Below, in pieces: positions 36,403-45,073 of a DNA stretch of 64,000 nt. Each line of letters begins with the position of its first letter. Within the stretch, counting starts at the first letter, position 1. Both the position numbers and the translations under genes were made by a program. Below the pieces are notes generated by a model. That model worked only from the letters and a program-made list of their open reading frames with translations, was not told where the DNA came from and searched no databases. The stretch is from assembly GCF_001428845.1 (NCBI RefSeq), contig NZ_LMIU01000024.1:188542-252541 (forward strand), given 5' to 3'. The stretch comes from Achromobacter sp. Root83. GTDB taxonomy: Bacteria > Pseudomonadota > Gammaproteobacteria > Burkholderiales > Burkholderiaceae_B.

Positions 36403-38019
36403 TCAGGGCGAGGGCGGGGATGAAGAATCCGAGAGCATAGCGTCAGCCATCTCGCGCAGCCGGTGCTTCTGGATCTTGACCGAGTTGGCGCTTTCCACCG
36501 AAGGAAAGGCATCGAGCACGGTGAAGCCCGCCGGCGCCTTGAAACCGGCCATGGCGGCCTTGCAGGCGCGGGTCCAGCCCGCCGGATCCGCTTGGGCGCC
36601 CTCGTGCAGCAGCACGAAGGCGTAGGGCACGATTTTGCCCTTGCTGGTTGCGCCCACCACCTGGCAGGCGCGCACGCCGGGCAGCGTTTCGACGACCTGT
36701 TCGATCTCGACGGGATTGACCAGGAAACCCGACAGCCGCAGCGAGTCTCCCATGCGGGTCTGGAACACGAACTGGCGCGGGGTCAGCGTGTAGCCCAGGT
36801 CGCCGGTCTTGAAATAGCCGTCGGCGGTGACGGCGCCTTGGGTGGCCTCGGGATTGTCCAGATAGCCCAGCATCAGGCTGGGCGACAGGATCTCGATTTC
36901 TCCGGACTGGCCGTGCGGCAGCACCTGGCCGGTTTCGGGATCCCGGGCGCGCACCCGGGCCTCGGGATAGATCAGCGTGCCGCCGGGCTGATGGCGGGCC
37001 GACACGTCGCCCTCGGCCGGATCGCGGGGCTGGCCGGCCACGAGCGCGATCAACTCGCTGGACCCGTACAGGCCGGTCAGCGGCACGCCGGCCTGGCGGG
37101 CAAGGTCCAGCATGTTGTCCAGCGCCGGCGTGAAGCTGGCGAATCCGAACAGCCGCGCCGAGGCGAAGTGCGCGGGCGGCGCGGCCTGCATCATGCCCAC
37201 CAGGGCCTCGTTGTTGGCGTAGGTATGCGTCACCGCGTGGCGGGCGATGGCGTCGGCGGACTGCGCCGCATCGAACACGGGCGCGCACACCAGGGGCACA
37301 CCGCCCGCCAGCGCGCCGGCCAGCGTGGCAAAGCCGAAGGCGCCGCAGAATGGCGCGCTGGCCAGCACGCAACTGTTGCCGTCGTAGCCGAACGCCCGGG
37401 CCACCGCCGCGCCGTGATGCAGCAAGGTCTGCTGGTCATGCAGCACGAATTTGGGCTTGGACGTGGTGCCGGACGTGGTGAAGCACAGCACGCCTGCGTT
37501 GCCTTGCGCGGCCGGCGCCGGGTCGGCGCAGGCCAGCAGATCGGCATAGCGGTGCACCGGTTTGCCGTGCAGGAACGGAATAGGGGCTTCGCCGGGGCCG
37601 GTCAGGGCGACTGCGCCCTGCAGACGGGCAAGCGCCGCGGGCGCTACGCCATCCAGAATGCCCTGGAAGTCGATGCCCTTGAAGCCCGGCCAGTACACCA
37701 GCCAGTCCGCCCCGCCGCGCCCCAGGATGTCTGCCACTTCCAGTGCGCGAAAGCGCGTGTTGACCGCCAGCACCAGCGCGCCCAGGTGGGCGCAGGCCAG
37801 AAAGGACTCCAGCCAGGCCGTGCAATTGGGCAGCCAGACAGCGACGCGGTGGCCGGGGCGCACGCCGATGCGGGCCAGGCCCGCCGCCAGCGCGCGGCTT
37901 TGCGCGCGCAGCTCGGCGACGCTGATCCGCCGGTCCTGGTCGAACAGCGCGGCCGCGTCCGGCTGGCGGGCGGCAAGCAGATCCAGGTGTTCGGAGAAGG
38001 TCGAATACGGCAGGCTCAT
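36403..38019 (-). CDS. AMP-dependent acyl-CoA synthetase/ligase
   Basis: 538 aa adenylate-forming enzyme that activates a carboxylic acid to its CoA thioester. P-loop-like motif FTTSGTTSKPKFVLH, GLYGSSELIAL, motif YFKTGDLGYT, and C-terminal catalytic Lys in ESANSVKIQKHRLREM. The C-terminus and core resemble medium-chain or aryl ligases. Between a cyclase-type hydrolase and GntR; its substrate is likely the acid that hydrolase releases (inference). Confidence 0.9.
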   Translation of the reverse strand: MSLPYSTFSEHLDLLAARQPDAAALFDQDRRISVAELRAQSRALAAGLARIGVRPGHRVAVWLPNCTAWLESFLACAHLGALVLAVNTRFRALEVADILGRGGADWLVYWPGFKGIDFQGILDGVAPAALARLQGAVALTGPGEAPIPFLHGKPVHRYADLLACADPAPAAQGNAGVLCFTTSGTTSKPKFVLHDQQTLLHHGAAVARAFGYDGNSCVLASAPFCGAFGFATLAGALAGGVPLVCAPVFDAAQSADAIARHAVTHTYANNEALVGMMQAAPPAHFASARLFGFASFTPALDNMLDLARQAGVPLTGLYGSSELIALVAGQPRDPAEGDVSARHQPGGTLIYPEARVRARDPETGQVLPHGQSGEIEILSPSLMLGYLDNPEATQGAVTADGYFKTGDLGYTLTPRQFVFQTRMGDSLRLSGFLVNPVEIEQVVETLPGVRACQVVGATSKGKIVPYAFVLLHEGAQADPAGWTRACKAAMAGFKAPAGFTVLDAFPSVESANSVKIQKHRLREMADAMLSDSSSPPSP

Positions 38020-38022
38020 GGC

Positions 38023-39063
38023 TTACACCGTGGCGATGGGCGTCACGGGCGACCCCACCGCGCCCGGCATGCGCAAGGGCGGGGCGGTCAGCAGGAAGCG
38101 GTTGCGTCCCTGCGCGTGCAGCCAATCGGCCAGGTCCTTCAGATACCAGAGTTCGGCAAGCGGCACGCCCAGCTTGAACAGGCAGTGATGATGCAGCGGC
38201 AGGATCGAATGGCCGGGGCCGGACGTGCGCGCGGGGTAGGACTCCACCGCGTAGTTGTCGGCGCAGATCGCCGCGATGCCGGAATCCGTGATCCAGTCCA
38301 GCAGCGCTTGGTCGGACCCGTCCAGCACGGCGCCCGTTTGTTCCAATTCGTGCGGATCCGGGTGGCCGTTCATCTCCACGACGGCTTCGGCGAAACCCGT
38401 GCGCAGGACCAGCATGTCGCCTGATTCCACCACGGCGTTCTGTTCGCGCATGGCGGCTTGCAGACGGTCGTGGCTGACCAGCGTGCGGCCCGGGCCGAAC
38501 GCGCGCGCCAGGTCCACCAGCACACCGCGCCCCTGCATGCCTTTTTCGGCGTAGCGGCTGACGCTGAGCTTGCGCGCATACGAGCCGCCAGGCGGGCAGC
38601 AGGCTTCCGGGGACGTGTCCGGGTCGGCGCCGCCGAACACATCGACGCCGGCGGCGTAGCCGTTGTAATAGACGCGGCGGGCCTCGCCGTCGCCCTGGAT
38701 GTCGAACATCGCGCCCACATGGGACAGGCCGTCCCACTGCGTGGAGTACTGCATGGACAGTGTTACCTGGTCATCGGACAGGACGTCGACGGCCTCGGGC
38801 TGCAATTGCGACATCGCGAAGTTCAGGTAGGGCGTGCCTTCGCGGAAGGTGGGCTTGAGCGTGGGGGCATGACGGCGCGGATTCAGCACATTGCCACCGG
38901 GCAGGTCCAGCGGCAGCGACAGGCAGAACACCTTGCCCGCGCGGACCTCGCGCACGGCCTGCAGCACCTTCTCTTCGGTCAGCAGGTTCAGGCGGCCCAG
39001 TTCGTCGTCGGGGCCGAAGTCGCCCCAGGTCGATCCTTCGGGGCGGTGCGTCCAGCGTTTCAT
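38023..39063 (-). CDS. Cyclase-family (kynurenine-formamidase-like) metal hydrolase
   Basis: 346 aa of the PF04199 cyclase family. Key motif STQWDGLSHVGAMFDIQG is the QWDxxxH-type variant of the HxGTHxD metal site, and GPGHSILPLHHHCLFKLGVP matches the distal His-containing motif. Longer than bacterial kynurenine formamidase (about 210 aa), close to the large-form cyclase proteins seen beside CoA ligases. Probable ring-opening or ester/amide hydrolase in catabolism. Confidence 0.88.
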   Translation of the reverse strand: MKRWTHRPEGSTWGDFGPDDELGRLNLLTEEKVLQAVREVRAGKVFCLSLPLDLPGGNVLNPRRHAPTLKPTFREGTPYLNFAMSQLQPEAVDVLSDDQVTLSMQYSTQWDGLSHVGAMFDIQGDGEARRVYYNGYAAGVDVFGGADPDTSPEACCPPGGSYARKLSVSRYAEKGMQGRGVLVDLARAFGPGRTLVSHDRLQAAMREQNAVVESGDMLVLRTGFAEAVVEMNGHPDPHELEQTGAVLDGSDQALLDWITDSGIAAICADNYAVESYPARTSGPGHSILPLHHHCLFKLGVPLAELWYLKDLADWLHAQGRNRFLLTAPPLRMPGAVGSPVTPIATV

Positions 39064-39103
39064 CTGCTTGTCTCCTATCCGTTTTCTATGTTCTTATGAA
39101 TAT

Positions 39104-39121
39104 AGTACGTATTTACGTACT
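39104..39121. promoter_or_regulatory. 18-bp palindromic operator of the divergent catabolic cluster
   Basis: AGTACGTA-TT-TACGTACT, perfect arms, 40 bp from both the cyclase start and the Bug start. The length and symmetry suit a GntR/HutC dimer, and such a regulator is encoded at 35657-36400. Confidence 0.8.
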
Positions 39122-39166
39122 TTAAAAAGAAATCCGCAATCAGCGGATTCGAGAGGAGACAAAACC

Positions 39167-40162
39167 ATGACGCAATTGCTGCATCCGCGCGCCGTATGGC
39201 GCCACCTGGCTGTTGCCGCGCTGGCTGTTCTGGCGCTGCCCGCCGCCCACGCCGCGGGCTACCCCGACCATCCCGTCACCGTCGTCGTCCCGTATCCCCC
39301 CGGCGGTGGCGCGGACCTGTTCGGCCGCGCGATCGCCAATGCGCTGCAGCCGGGCCTGAAGCAGACCGTGCTGGTGGAAAACAAGCCCGGCGCGGGCGGC
39401 AACATCGGCATGGCCTACGTGGCCCGCGCGAAGGCCGACGGCTACACCCTGGGCCTCGGCACGATCGGCACGCAGACGATCAACCAGTTCCTCTACAGCA
39501 ACATGGCGTTCGACCCCGAGCGCGACCTGGTGCCGATCGCGCTGGTGTCCACCACGCCCAACGTCATCGCGGTCAGCGCCAAGTCGCCCTACAAGACGGT
39601 GGCGGACATCATCAAGGCCGCCAAGCAATCGCCGGACAAGAAGCTGACTTACGCCTCGCCCGGCATCGGGTCCTCGGTGCACCTGACCGGCGCCTATTTC
39701 GAAGCCATGGCCGGCGTGACCATGCTGCACGTGCCGTTCAAGGGCACGTCGGCCTCCTTGCCCGCCGTGGCGGGCGGCCAGGTCGATCTGCTGTTCGACA
39801 ACCTGCCGGGTTCGCTGGCGCAGATCAAGGACGGCAATCTGGTGCGCGGCGTGGCCGTGACTTCCGGCGCGCGCGATCCGTCCGTGCCGGACCTGCCCAC
39901 CGTCGCGGAGTCCGGCCTGCCGGGCTTCGACGTCACCGCCTGGTTCGCGCTGTACGCGCCTCGCGGCACGCCGCAGCCGGTCGTCGACCAACTGATCGCC
40001 GCCGCCCGCAGCGGCCTGCAAACCCAGGCCATCGCCACCAATTTCGCCACCATGGGCGCCAAGCCCGGTACGCTGTTCGGCGCCGACCTGGCCGCCTTCG
40101 AATCCGCGGAGCGCAAGAAGTGGGGCGGTCTCATCAAAGACAAAGGAATCTCCGCGCAATGA
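39167..40162 (+). CDS. Bug-family tripartite tricarboxylate transporter receptor
   Basis: 331 aa from the ATG at 39167, behind AGAGGAG. Signal peptide to about residue 29, then YPDHPVTVVVPYPPGGGADL, VENKPGAGGNIGMAYVARAK and HVPFKGTSASLPAVAGGQVD. Periplasmic receptor without local TctAB partners. Stop overlaps the SDR start (ATGA); it is the first gene of the plus arm of the cluster. Confidence 0.94.
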   Translation: MTQLLHPRAVWRHLAVAALAVLALPAAHAAGYPDHPVTVVVPYPPGGGADLFGRAIANALQPGLKQTVLVENKPGAGGNIGMAYVARAKADGYTLGLGTIGTQTINQFLYSNMAFDPERDLVPIALVSTTPNVIAVSAKSPYKTVADIIKAAKQSPDKKLTYASPGIGSSVHLTGAYFEAMAGVTMLHVPFKGTSASLPAVAGGQVDLLFDNLPGSLAQIKDGNLVRGVAVTSGARDPSVPDLPTVAESGLPGFDVTAWFALYAPRGTPQPVVDQLIAAARSGLQTQAIATNFATMGAKPGTLFGADLAAFESAERKKWGGLIKDKGISAQ

Positions 40163-40881
40163 ACACACCCATCGCTCTTGTCACCGGCGGCAGCCGGGGA
40201 ATCGGCCGCGCCATCGTGGCGCGCCTGCTCGACGACGGCTATCAGGTCGTCAACTTCAGCCGCACCGCGCCGGACCAGATCCTGCGCGGCGAGACCTTCC
40301 GTTCGGTGGACCTGGGCGATGGGGCGGCCACCGTCGCGGCGGCGCGCGAGATCGCGGCCGAGCGTCCCGTGCTGAATCTGGTGAACAACGCGGGCATGAT
40401 CCAGGTCGCCAACATCGAGGACGTCACGCAGGAAGACCTTGCGCGCACGATGGCCCTGAACATCACCGCGCCCATCCTGCTGATGCAGGCGCTCTTGCCC
40501 GGCATGCGGGCGGCGGGCTATGGTCGCGTCGTGAACATAGGCAGCCGCGCGGCCCTGGGCAAGGGCGGCCGGTCGGTCTATGGCGCCTCCAAGGCCGGGC
40601 TGGCCGGCATGACCCGGACCTGGGCGCTGGAGCTGGCGGGTGACGGCATCACGGTGAACACCGTGGCGCCGGGGCCGGTCGCGACCGAACTGTTCAATCA
40701 ATCCAACCCGCCGGGCGAGCCCAGGACGGTGGCGCTGGAAGCCTCGATCCCGGTGGGCCGGGTCGGGCGTCCCGAAGAGGTGGCGCACACCGTGGCGATG
40801 TTCATGGACCCGCGCGCGGGCTTCATGACGGGGCAGGTGCTGTACGTGTGCGGCGGGATGTCGGTGGGGCTGGCGGGTTAG
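40159..40881 (+). CDS. SDR-family oxidoreductase (FabG-like)
   Basis: 240 aa: ALVTGGSRGIGRAI, NLVNNAGMIQ, catalytic Ser in NIGSRAALGK, YGASKAGLAG (YxxxK) and APGPVATELF. The frame is open through the Bug gene, but the ATG at 40159 overlaps the Bug stop and begins right before the Rossmann strand. A beta-hydroxy/keto step after CoA activation is plausible. Confidence 0.92.
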   Translation: MNTPIALVTGGSRGIGRAIVARLLDDGYQVVNFSRTAPDQILRGETFRSVDLGDGAATVAAAREIAAERPVLNLVNNAGMIQVANIEDVTQEDLARTMALNITAPILLMQALLPGMRAAGYGRVVNIGSRAALGKGGRSVYGASKAGLAGMTRTWALELAGDGITVNTVAPGPVATELFNQSNPPGEPRTVALEASIPVGRVGRPEEVAHTVAMFMDPRAGFMTGQVLYVCGGMSVGLAG

Positions 40882-40916
40882 ATGCTGGGCGCAGGCGTTT
40901 CCAAGGGAGCATCGTC

Positions 40917-41591
40917 ATGCATGTGAATTTTGTCTTGTTCGAAGGGCTGACCCAGTTGGATATGACCGGGCCGTACGAGGTTCTGGCGAACGCGCCGGGC
41001 TTCACCATCGATTTTGTCGCAAAAACGCTGGAGCCGGTGCGGTGCGATCGCGGACTGCGATTCGTGCCGACGCAGACGCTGGATTCGGCCCCGCCTTGCG
41101 ATCTGCTGGTGGTGCCCGGCGGCCCGGGAACGGATGACGCCATCGTCGATCCGGATTGGGTGGCGTTCACCCGCCGGCAGGGGCTGGGCGCGCAGTATCT
41201 GTTCGGCATCTGCACGGGGTCGCTGCTGCTGGGCGCGGCGGGATTGCTGCGCGGCAAGCGGGCGTCCAGCCATTGGCGGGCGCGCGAGCTGCTATCCCGC
41301 TTTGGGGCGACGCCCAGCGACGAGCGCATGTGCGTGGACGGCAATACCTATACGGCGGGAGGCGTCACGTCGGGCATCGACATGGGGCTGAAGGTGGTGG
41401 CGGCGCTGTGCGGGGAAGACGTCGCCAAGCTGATCCAGTTGCAGATCGAATACGACCCCAAGCCGCCCTTCGCGGGCGGCACGCCCAAGACGTCGGAGCC
41501 GGCCGTGGTGGAGCGCTACCTGGCGCTGTCCCAGGCCCGTTTCGAGCGCCGGGGCAAGGCCGTGGATCGCGCCGCCGCCGCCATGCCTTGA
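40917..41591 (+). CDS. DJ-1/PfpI protein, isonitrile hydratase-like
   Basis: 224 aa. Nucleophile elbow YLFGICTGSLLLGAAGLLRG carries the catalytic Cys; N-terminal QLDMTGPYEVLANAPG and C-terminal QLQIEYDPKPPFAGGTPKT match Pseudomonas isonitrile hydratase (InhA) closely by eye. InhA converts isonitriles to N-substituted formamides. ATG at 40917 behind AGGGAG, 35 bp after the SDR. If truly InhA-like, the formamide product would fit the cyclase/formamidase at 38023. Confidence 0.85.
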   Translation: MHVNFVLFEGLTQLDMTGPYEVLANAPGFTIDFVAKTLEPVRCDRGLRFVPTQTLDSAPPCDLLVVPGGPGTDDAIVDPDWVAFTRRQGLGAQYLFGICTGSLLLGAAGLLRGKRASSHWRARELLSRFGATPSDERMCVDGNTYTAGGVTSGIDMGLKVVAALCGEDVAKLIQLQIEYDPKPPFAGGTPKTSEPAVVERYLALSQARFERRGKAVDRAAAAMP

Positions 41592-41604
41592 TGACGCCAC
41601 GCCC

Positions 41605-42087
41605 TTACTTGGCCAGATGGTCCAGCGGCAGCGGGCTCCGCGGCTTGACCGTCTGGATGGCGAAGTTGCTGCGGATGTCCTTGACCCCGGGCAGCTTCAG
41701 CAGGGTGCGCAGCAGGAAGTGCTCGTACCCGCGCAGGTCCGGCACCACCACCTGCAGCAGGAAGTCGGATTCGCCGGACACCAGATGGGCGGCGACGACT
41801 TCAGGCAGGGCGCTGACCTCGTGCCGGAACTGTTCGGCGTCCCGTTCGTGGTGGCGTTCGACCTTGACGCCCACGAACACGGTTAGCCCCAGGCCGACCT
41901 CATGCGGGTCGAGCCGCGCTTCATAGCCCTGGATGACCCCGGCTTCTTCCATCATCCGCACCCGCCGCAGGCAGGGCGAGGGCGACAGGCCGATCTGTTC
42001 GGCCAGCTCCACATTGGTCAGGCGCCCGTTCTTCTGCAGGGCTTCCAGAATGCGGCGGTCGTAGGCATCCAATTCGTGCTTTGGCAT
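41605..42087 (-). CDS. Lrp/AsnC-family regulator
   Basis: 160 aa: HTH in residues 8-55 (LDAYDRRILEALQKNGRLTN, VELAEQIGLSPSPCLRRVRM) and the RAM ligand domain (VSGESDFLLQVVVPDLRGYE). ATG at 42087. Divergent from a LysE-type exporter, the classical arrangement in which the regulator senses an amino acid and induces its export. Confidence 0.93.
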   Translation of the reverse strand: MPKHELDAYDRRILEALQKNGRLTNVELAEQIGLSPSPCLRRVRMMEEAGVIQGYEARLDPHEVGLGLTVFVGVKVERHHERDAEQFRHEVSALPEVVAAHLVSGESDFLLQVVVPDLRGYEHFLLRTLLKLPGVKDIRSNFAIQTVKPRSPLPLDHLAK

Positions 42088-42121
42088 GAAGTCAAAAAAG
42101 TGGTCAGGTCGTTGGTGAAAT

Positions 42122-42149
42122 ATGCCAATAATGATAGATAGATTGGCAT
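42122..42149. promoter_or_regulatory. Operator-like dyad between lrp and lysE
   Basis: ATGCCAAT (42122-42129) and ATTGGCAT (42142-42149), perfect 8-bp arms with a 12-bp AT-rich centre. Likely site of the Lrp-type regulator. Confidence 0.65.
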
Positions 42150-42219
42150 GAATAGCAAGCACATGCCAGCCCGAACTTCCTAGAATGACGCCATTGAAAG
42201 CTTGCGCGGGAGCGCGGTC

Positions 42220-42852
42220 ATGACCGATATGGCGTTGTTTCTGGGAGCGTTGCTGATTGTCTACGTGGTGCCCGGGCCGGACATGATCCTGCTGCTGGAA
42301 ACCGGCCTGCTGCGCGGCCGGGGGCAGGCGCTGGCCGTGGCAGCCGGACTCGCCATCGCGCGGGCGGCGCACGTCACCCTGGCGGCGCTGGGGCTGGCGG
42401 CGCTGTTCAAGACCCACCCGTGGGCATTCGACGCCGCGCGCACGGTGGGCGGCTGTTATCTGGTGTGGCTGGGCGTGCGCCTGTTGCGCGCGGGCCCGCT
42501 GTCCTATGCGCCGGTGGCCGGCGCTGCGCCCCGCCATGAGGGTTGGGGCCCGGCGCTGCTGACCGGCGTGCTGACCAATGTGCTCAATCCCAAGGCCTTG
42601 CTGTTCTGCTCGGTGCTGCTGCCGCAGTTCGTGTCGCCGGCGCAGGGGCCCATCGGCCGGCAGTTCGCGGTGCTGGGCGTCATCCTGGTGGGACTGGGCC
42701 TGACGTTCGACGTGCTGTGCGCGCTGGCGGGCGGGGCGGTGGGGCGCTGGATGACGGCCAGCCCCCGCGCGCAGAAGGTGCAGAGCATCGTGTTCGGCAC
42801 CGCCCTGATCGCTTTTGGTCTGCGCCTGACCTTCGCCCAGCGCCCCGCCTGA
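42220..42852 (+). CDS. LysE/RhtB-family amino-acid exporter
   Basis: 210 aa with six membrane segments; family signature VPGPDMILLLETGLLRGRGQ at residues 17-36, and LTNVLNPKALLFCSVLLPQF. The ATG at 42220 has GGGAG seven bases upstream; an upstream in-frame TTG was not used. Ends one base before the convergent ABC gene. Confidence 0.92.
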   Translation: MTDMALFLGALLIVYVVPGPDMILLLETGLLRGRGQALAVAAGLAIARAAHVTLAALGLAALFKTHPWAFDAARTVGGCYLVWLGVRLLRAGPLSYAPVAGAAPRHEGWGPALLTGVLTNVLNPKALLFCSVLLPQFVSPAQGPIGRQFAVLGVILVGLGLTFDVLCALAGGAVGRWMTASPRAQKVQSIVFGTALIAFGLRLTFAQRPA

Positions 42853-42853
42853 G

Positions 42854-44740
42854 TCACTTGCCGAAGGCGTACGACGCCGCGTCTTCCTCATCGGTCTTCG
42901 CGGGCGGCGGCGTGGCGCCGTCCTCCAGCAGCTCCGCCTGGGTCAGTCCCCTGGTCAGTTCCAGGGCCTGGCGTTCGAACAGGCGGCGGTACAGTCCGCC
43001 CTTCAAGCGGATCAACGCGTCGTGGCTGCCTTCTTCGATGACGCGGCCGTGGTCCATCACCAGCAGGCGGTCCAACGCGCGCACCGTGGACAGGCGGTGC
43101 GCCACCACCAGCGTGGTGCGGCCTTCCATCAGGCGGTCCATCGCGCGCTGGATCAGCACCTCGCTTTCGCTGTCCAGGCTGGACGTGGCTTCGTCCAGGA
43201 TCAGGATGGGCGCGTCCGCCAGGAACGCCCGCGCGATCGCCACGCGTTGGCGTTCGCCGCCGGACAGCTTCACGCCGCGTTCGCCCACCAGCGTCTCGTA
43301 GCCCTTGGGCAGCGACATGATGAAGTCATGCGCGCTGGCCAGCCGGGCCGCCTGCTCGATCTCGGCCTGCGTGGCGCCGGGCCGGGCGTAGGCGATGTTC
43401 TCGGCCAGGGTCCGGTGAAACAGCACGGGCTCTTGCTGCACGATGGCGATCTGGCTGCGCAGGGACGCCTGCTTCACCTGGGCGATGTCCTGCCCGTCGA
43501 TGGTGATGCGGCCGCCGTTCACGTCGTACAGGCGCTGGATCAGCTTGATGAACGTGGTCTTGCCGGATCCCGAGTGGCCCACCAGCCCGACGCGTTCGCC
43601 CGGCGCGATGCGCACCGAGAACTGTTCATACAGCGCCGTGTTGTGCGAACCATAGCGGAACGTCACGTCCTCGAAGCGGATCTCGCCGGCCGTCACCGTG
43701 ATGGCGCCCGCGCCGGACCTGTCTTCCACGCCCAGCGGCTGCTTTTCCAGCGACACCAGTTCTTCCATGTCGTTGACCGAGCGCTGCAGGTTGCGGATAT
43801 GCATGCCCACGTCGCGCAGATAGCCTTGCAGCACGAAGAACATCGCCAGCGTGAACGTGATGTCGCCCACGCTGGCCTGGTTGCGCGACCACAGCAACAG
43901 CGATGCGCCCAGGATGGCGGCCTGCATGGCCACCAGCATCGCGCCCTGGATGCCGCCGTTGAAGGTGGCGCGGACCCAGGTGCGGCGCGTGCGGCGGCGC
44001 CATTTGTCGATCACGCGGTCCAGCCGCGCTTCTTCGCGCGTTTCGGCGCCAAAGGCCTTGACCACCGCGTTGCAGCTCACGGCGTCGGCCAGCGCGCCGC
44101 CCATGCGCGTGTCCCAGGCATTGCCCAGCCGCGCCGCGGGCGCGACATAGCCCAGCGACAGCGCCGCCGTGACGGCGATGTACAGCACCGAGCCCAGGCC
44201 CACCACCAGCCCCATCAAGGGCCAGTGCGCGCCCAGCAAGGCGGTGGCGCCCACCAGCATCACGACGGACGGGAGCAGCGCTACCAGCAGCGTGTCGTTC
44301 AACAGGTCCACCGCCCACATGCCGCGCGTGATCTTGCGCACGGTGGAGCCGGCGAAACTGTTGGCATGCCAATCCGTGGAAAAGCGCTGCACGCGGTAGA
44401 AGGCATTGGAGGCGATGCCATTCATCATCTTCAAGGTGAACGTGATGATGTTCTGGAACACGGCCTGGCGCAGCAGGGTGCCGCCCACGCCCAGCGCCAC
44501 CAGCAGCCAGAAGGCCGTGATGGCGGCGTTCCAGGCGAGCTGGTCGCCCGCGGCGCCGGACGCCACGGCGTCGACCAGACGGCCGGCGTACATCGGGGTC
44601 AGCACATCCGCCACCGCCGACAGCAGCGCCAGCGCCACGATGACCACGATGCGCAGCGGTTGCCGGCCCCAATAGCGGAAGGTAAAGCCCAGGACGTCCT
44701 TGAAGGCCTGTCCTCGAAAGTCGATTTTTTTTCTAGCCAT
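42854..44740 (-). CDS. ABC exporter half-transporter (TMD-NBD)
   Basis: 628 aa: six-span membrane domain (residues 20-310), then ATPase domain with Walker A GHSGSGKTTF near 390, LSGGERQRVAI signature, ILILDEATSSLDSESE Walker B and HRLSTVRALD. Homodimeric exporter of the MsbA/multidrug type. ATG at 44740 chosen over upstream GTG/TTG codons. It has a long (about 300 nt) 5' leader with an upstream ORF and hairpins, described separately. Substrate unknown. Confidence 0.9.
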   Translation of the reverse strand: MARKKIDFRGQAFKDVLGFTFRYWGRQPLRIVVIVALALLSAVADVLTPMYAGRLVDAVASGAAGDQLAWNAAITAFWLLVALGVGGTLLRQAVFQNIITFTLKMMNGIASNAFYRVQRFSTDWHANSFAGSTVRKITRGMWAVDLLNDTLLVALLPSVVMLVGATALLGAHWPLMGLVVGLGSVLYIAVTAALSLGYVAPAARLGNAWDTRMGGALADAVSCNAVVKAFGAETREEARLDRVIDKWRRRTRRTWVRATFNGGIQGAMLVAMQAAILGASLLLWSRNQASVGDITFTLAMFFVLQGYLRDVGMHIRNLQRSVNDMEELVSLEKQPLGVEDRSGAGAITVTAGEIRFEDVTFRYGSHNTALYEQFSVRIAPGERVGLVGHSGSGKTTFIKLIQRLYDVNGGRITIDGQDIAQVKQASLRSQIAIVQQEPVLFHRTLAENIAYARPGATQAEIEQAARLASAHDFIMSLPKGYETLVGERGVKLSGGERQRVAIARAFLADAPILILDEATSSLDSESEVLIQRAMDRLMEGRTTLVVAHRLSTVRALDRLLVMDHGRVIEEGSHDALIRLKGGLYRRLFERQALELTRGLTQAELLEDGATPPPAKTDEEDAASYAFGK

Positions 44741-44807
44741 TGCGATGGCCTGGCGGCACAAGACACGCCAGGATGTCCTTGTGAGGAAAGAAGGGAAAAC
44801 AAGCCGT

Positions 44808-44822
44808 GTGCCTGTCAGGCAC
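44808..44822. repeat. Palindrome GTGCCTG-T-CAGGCAC
   Basis: 15-bp palindrome in the 5' leader of the ABC gene. As minus-strand RNA it gives a 5-bp GC stem followed, five bases on, by TTGTTTT. Shares GTCAGGCACCA with the right arm of the inverted repeat at 11320. Confidence 0.55.
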
Positions 44823-44858
44823 CAGCGATTGCGTTCAGGGGTTCAGGCGGGCGCGGAG

Positions 44859-44920
44859 GACCAGTCGCCAGATAGAAAGCTGGCGATGGGTCCGCGCGGG
44901 CGACGACTTAATGGCGTCGC
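44859..44920 (-). other. Two leader hairpins upstream of the ABC gene
   Basis: Hairpin A: GACC..TCGCCAG (44859-44871) pairs with CTGGCGA..GGTC (44880-44892) around an 8-base loop, with one 2x2 mismatch. Hairpin B: GCGACG (44900-44905) pairs with CGTCGC (44915-44920); the TAA stop of the upstream ORF is in its loop, so a ribosome finishing or stalling there would open it. Confidence 0.6.
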
Positions 44921-44964
44921 GGAGACACGCGCGGGATGGCGTTGAGCATGGGATACATCATCAT
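44908..44964 (-). CDS. 18-codon upstream ORF (candidate leader peptide)
   Basis: Reads MMMYPMLNAIPRVSPRRH then TAA. It starts three bases after AGGGAGG, the best ribosome-binding site in this 454-bp gap, though the spacing is short; the second and third ATG codons have better spacing. It ends 167 nt before the ABC transporter start and its stop sits in hairpin B. The Pro/Arg-rich end may be hard to translate. Function unproven; attenuation of the downstream transporter is inferred from layout. Confidence 0.5.
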   Translation of the reverse strand: MMMYPMLNAIPRVSPRRH

Positions 44965-44986
44965 GCGCCTCCCTATCGGTGGGTGA

Positions 44987-45025
44987 GGAAATGAAGCGGG
45001 GAAATGGAGCGGGGAAATGAAATGG
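44987..45025. repeat. 13-bp tandem repeat in the ABC leader
   Basis: Three units: ggaaatgaagcgg, ggaaatggagcgg, ggaaatgaaatgg. On the transcript they are pyrimidine-rich and lie between the promoter and the upstream ORF. Confidence 0.7.
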
Positions 45026-45044
45026 GCACAGGCCCGAATTGCTG

Positions 45045-45073
45045 ATTCTATAGAAGTGATGTAGCGGAATCAA
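45045..45073 (-). promoter_or_regulatory. Sigma70-type promoter for the ABC transporter leader
   Basis: On the minus strand TTGATT (45073-45068), exactly 17 bp, then TAGAAT (45050-45045). A start near 45038 would give a leader of about 300 nt. Confidence 0.65.
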
